From positions 1 to 31,340 of the forward strand of contig CBHYLN010000056.1 of NCBI GenBank assembly GCA_966128725.1: a stretch of 31,340 nt of DNA. Reading direction: 5' to 3'. Within the stretch, counting starts at the first letter, position 1, and every line of letters begins with the position of its first letter. The stretch is from JAFDZV01 sp966128725. Its GTDB lineage: Bacteria > Bacteroidota > Ignavibacteria > OLB7. Shown here piece after piece: positions 29,419 through 31,340 of this stretch. Below the pieces are notes generated by a model, which searched no databases, was not told where the DNA came from, and saw only the letters and a list, made by a program, of their open reading frames with translations. Position numbers and translations under genes: made by a program.

Positions 29419-29977
29419 CCTTGTGGTTTTTAATCAGATGTCGCTTGATGGATATGTGGCCGGGCCGGGCGGTGATATCGGTTGGGCCTACTCCGCGCCC
29501 GAGGATGCCGAGTGGAATGCCTTTGTACGCGAGAACGCGTCGGGCGGCGGAGCGCTGGTGTTCGGTCGGGTGACGTACGAGATGATGGCCGGCTACTGGC
29601 CAACGCCGATGGCCGCCAGCCAGAATCCGGCTGTCGCCGAGCGGATGAACGCCATGCCGAAGATCGTGTTCTCGACAACGCTGGCCGAGGCATCGTGGAG
29701 CAACACCACGCTTTTGCGGGGCGACCTTGTGGCCCGGATGCGCGCGCTGAAACATTCCGACGGCCCTGACATGGCGATCCTTGGAAGCGCCAGCATTGCG
29801 GCGCAGTGCGCGGCGGCGGGGTTGATCGATCAGTATCAGGTGGTGGTAAACCCGGTGGCGCTGGGAGCCGGCACAACCATGTTCGAGGGGCTTGGCCGGC
29901 AGCTTGCGCTGTCGCTGACTTCCACGCGTGCGTTCGGCAACGGCAAGGTGCTGCTGTGTTATACGCCGGCCGGCTAG
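29411..29977 (+). CDS. Dihydrofolate-reductase-family (RibD C-terminal-like) protein
   Basis: The 188-aa product has MSLDGYVAGPGGDIGWAYS (10-28), LVFGRVTYEMMAGYWPT, KIVFSTTLAEASWSNTT, GSASIAAQCAAAGLIDQYQV and ALGAGTTMFEGLG, close to the family consensus. It overlaps the DGPF gene by 8 nt, so the two are translationally coupled. With the downstream sigma factor it belongs to the ECF42-type module. The substrate is unknown. Confidence 0.88.
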   Translation: MRNLVVFNQMSLDGYVAGPGGDIGWAYSAPEDAEWNAFVRENASGGGALVFGRVTYEMMAGYWPTPMAASQNPAVAERMNAMPKIVFSTTLAEASWSNTTLLRGDLVARMRALKHSDGPDMAILGSASIAAQCAAAGLIDQYQVVVNPVALGAGTTMFEGLGRQLALSLTSTRAFGNGKVLLCYTPAG

Positions 29978-29993
29978 ATATGCCGCGCCAGCA

Positions 29994-30025
29994 TGTTGAA
30001 CGCCAACAGGCATCTCGGTTCAACA
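29994..30025. terminator. Stem-loop after the DHFR-like gene
   Basis: TGTTGAAC (29994-30001) pairs perfectly with GTTCAACA (30018-30025) over a 16-nt loop, 17 nt after the stop. The arm sequence resembles the ends of the nearby dispersed element, so it may be part of a composite repeat rather than a terminator. Confidence 0.4.
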
Positions 30026-30069
30026 ACAGCTGGATGCAGACTGGGCCGAGCGGATGCGAATGAGGCGTT

Positions 30070-30132
30070 CTGTTGTGAACGTTACAGTGAGCGGATGTGC
30101 GGGCCAACGCCGCGGATGACGTTGTTCAACAG
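30070..30132. repeat. Second dispersed element, copy 2
   Basis: The block 30097-30132 matches 18323-18357 with one inserted C. CTGTTG at about 30070 and CAACAG at 30127-30132 form inverted ends as in copy 1. It occupies the 252-nt gap between the DHFR-like gene and the sigma factor gene; the rest of the gap shows no gene. Confidence 0.75.
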
Positions 30133-30229
30133 CGTATTACGCGGATGCTCCCAACGGCGGGTTGCGCATTGGTGCAATCCGCCGCGGGCGTTTGGTTGAG
30201 ATTGATACGATAGCCGGTACGGCAGCACG

Positions 30230-31340
30230 ATGGAGATACGGCACGGGCAGAACGGCGACGGGGATGCGGGGCATGCGCCTAACGTGCAGGCCCAGGCCGA
30301 AGCCGTGGCGCGCCGTGGGTACGGTCGGCTGCTGGCGTTGCTTGCCGCCCGCACACAGGACCTGCAGGCCGCCGAGGATGCCCTGGCCGATGCATTTGCC
30401 GCTGCGCTCCTGGAGTGGCCGCGCGGCGGCGTGCCGGCAAATCCAGAGGCATGGTTGCTGACCGTGGCGCGCCGTAAGCTGATCGACGCGGCGCGCAGGC
30501 GCGCAACGGGCGATGCCGTTGCCGAGCAGTTGCGGTATCTGGCCGATGAATACTCCACCATTGAGGAGCAGGCGGAGATCCCCGACCGGCGGCTTGCGTT
30601 GATGTTTGTGTGCGCGCATCCGGCAATCGAATCCGGCATCCGCGCGCCGTTGATGCTGCAGGCCGTGCTTGGGCTGGACGCGGCCACCATTGCCTCGGCA
30701 TTCCTGATTGCGCCGTCGGCAATGGGCAAGCGGTTGGTGCGGGCCAAGCAGAAGATCCGGCAGGCGGGCATTCCGTTTGTGATACCCGGGCGCGAGGAGT
30801 TGCCGGCGCGGCTGGGCGCCGTGCTGGATGCCATCTATGCCGCGTTTGCCGAAGGGTGGGCCGATCCGCTGGGGACCGACACGGCCCGCCACGATCTTAC
30901 CGCCGAGGCCATTGTGCTTGCCAGGCTGGTGGCCGGGCTGATGCCGAACCAGCCGGAGGCGCTGGCCCTGCTTGCGTTGATGCTGCATGCCGAGGCGCGG
31001 CGGGGTGCACGGCGCAATGCGCGCGGTGAATGTGTGCCGCTTGCCGAACAGGATGTTGATGCGTGGGACTGGGCACAGATTGCTCATGCCGAACAGTTGC
31101 TGCGCCGGGCCGGAGCGTTCGGCACGGTTGGCCGCTACGGGCTGGAGGCCGCGCTACAGTCCGCGCATGTTGCGCGGCGGCGCACGGGGCTGGCAAACTG
31201 GGATGCGGTGGTGCAATTGTACGATGCGCTGGTGGCGCGCACCGGCTCGCCGGTGGCGATGCTGAACCGTGCCCTGGCTCTTGCCGAGCTGCATGGCGCC
31301 GCCGCCCGGGGTGGTGGCCGGGGGGCGGGGGGTTCCGATG
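30230..31340 (+). CDS. ECF42-type RNA polymerase sigma factor (3' end beyond the window)
   Basis: The frame is open from ATG 30230 to the right edge (at least 370 codons). The sigma-2 region holds NPEAWLLTVARRKLIDAARR (about 78-97). The sigma-4 region has ATIASAFLIAPSAMGKRLVR followed by AKQKIRQAGIPFVIP. The long C-terminal TPR-like (DUF6596) domain shows PLAEQDVDAWDWAQI, WDAVVQLYDALVA and MLNRALALAELHG. ECF42 factors lack an anti-sigma partner and control DGPF-type genes. The last 30 nt are G-rich and the translation turns Gly/Arg-rich where the family stays conserved, suggesting a reading-frame or sequence error at the edge. Confidence 0.88.
   Translation, partial: MEIRHGQNGDGDAGHAPNVQAQAEAVARRGYGRLLALLAARTQDLQAAEDALADAFAAALLEWPRGGVPANPEAWLLTVARRKLIDAARRRATGDAVAEQLRYLADEYSTIEEQAEIPDRRLALMFVCAHPAIESGIRAPLMLQAVLGLDAATIASAFLIAPSAMGKRLVRAKQKIRQAGIPFVIPGREELPARLGAVLDAIYAAFAEGWADPLGTDTARHDLTAEAIVLARLVAGLMPNQPEALALLALMLHAEARRGARRNARGECVPLAEQDVDAWDWAQIAHAEQLLRRAGAFGTVGRYGLEAALQSAHVARRRTGLANWDAVVQLYDALVARTGSPVAMLNRALALAELHGAAARGGGRGAGGSD

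Noticed and set aside
31300..31340. Genuine Gly/Arg-rich C-terminus of the sigma factor
   Set aside because: The G-rich end departs abruptly from a well-conserved TPR region; a sequence error or frame slip at the edge is more likely.

Overview
The window is GC-rich bacterial DNA. It carries about 44 protein genes, 41 of them on the + strand. I saw no rRNA, tRNA, CRISPR array, transposase or integrase. Several intergenic regions hold TATATTCG or TACATTTG close to a start codon. These fit the TAnnTTTG -7 element of Bacteroidota-type promoters, so a GC-rich member of the FCB group (Bacteroidota, Chlorobiota, Gemmatimonadota and relatives) is my best guess. The phylum cannot be fixed from this window alone.

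Left part (about 1-11,600): a one-strand series of small accessory enzymes, with VOC/glyoxalase-fold proteins, dihydrofolate-reductase-like (RibD-C) proteins, DUF1801 proteins, an SRPBCC protein, and a rifampin ADP-ribosyltransferase (Arr) with an extra N-terminal helical domain followed by an ATP-grasp enzyme. A dispersed repeat of about 60-110 nt, holding a probable promoter core and usually a short GC hairpin, fills six of the intergenic regions and divides this part into modules. One minus-strand pair (ArsR regulator plus SRPBCC protein) faces a MOSC-domain gene across a clear inverted-repeat operator.

Middle part (about 11,600-16,000): a second bleomycin-resistance-like VOC gene, then a run of small stand-alone genes: zinc ribbon-DUF7660, DUF3144, SnoaL-like, a conserved 138-aa protein, another DHFR-like protein, a four-helix membrane protein, a 32-aa membrane peptide and a SMI1/KNR4 protein. 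Several belong to families often found as immunity or accessory genes, yet no toxin gene is present.

Right part (about 16,000-31,340): an EamA transporter, an O-methyltransferase, a squalene-cyclase-like alpha/alpha-toroid protein and a conserved hypothetical. Next comes a LysR regulator divergent from a drug-type MFS exporter, whose stop overlaps a nucleotidyltransferase gene. Then a SAM methyltransferase and a block of small membrane proteins (two 2-TM proteins, a CPBP protease, a channel-like 2-TM protein, TspO). The window ends in a DGPF (YCII-related) gene, a DHFR-like gene and an ECF42-type sigma factor cut by the right edge. The DGPF gene has a candidate ECF promoter. A second repeat (about 36-70 nt) occurs after the O-methyltransferase and again before the sigma gene.

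Overall this reads as an accessory, stress- and drug-related region that grew by accumulating small modules. Functions are assigned by family recognition from the translated sequences; no database search was possible.
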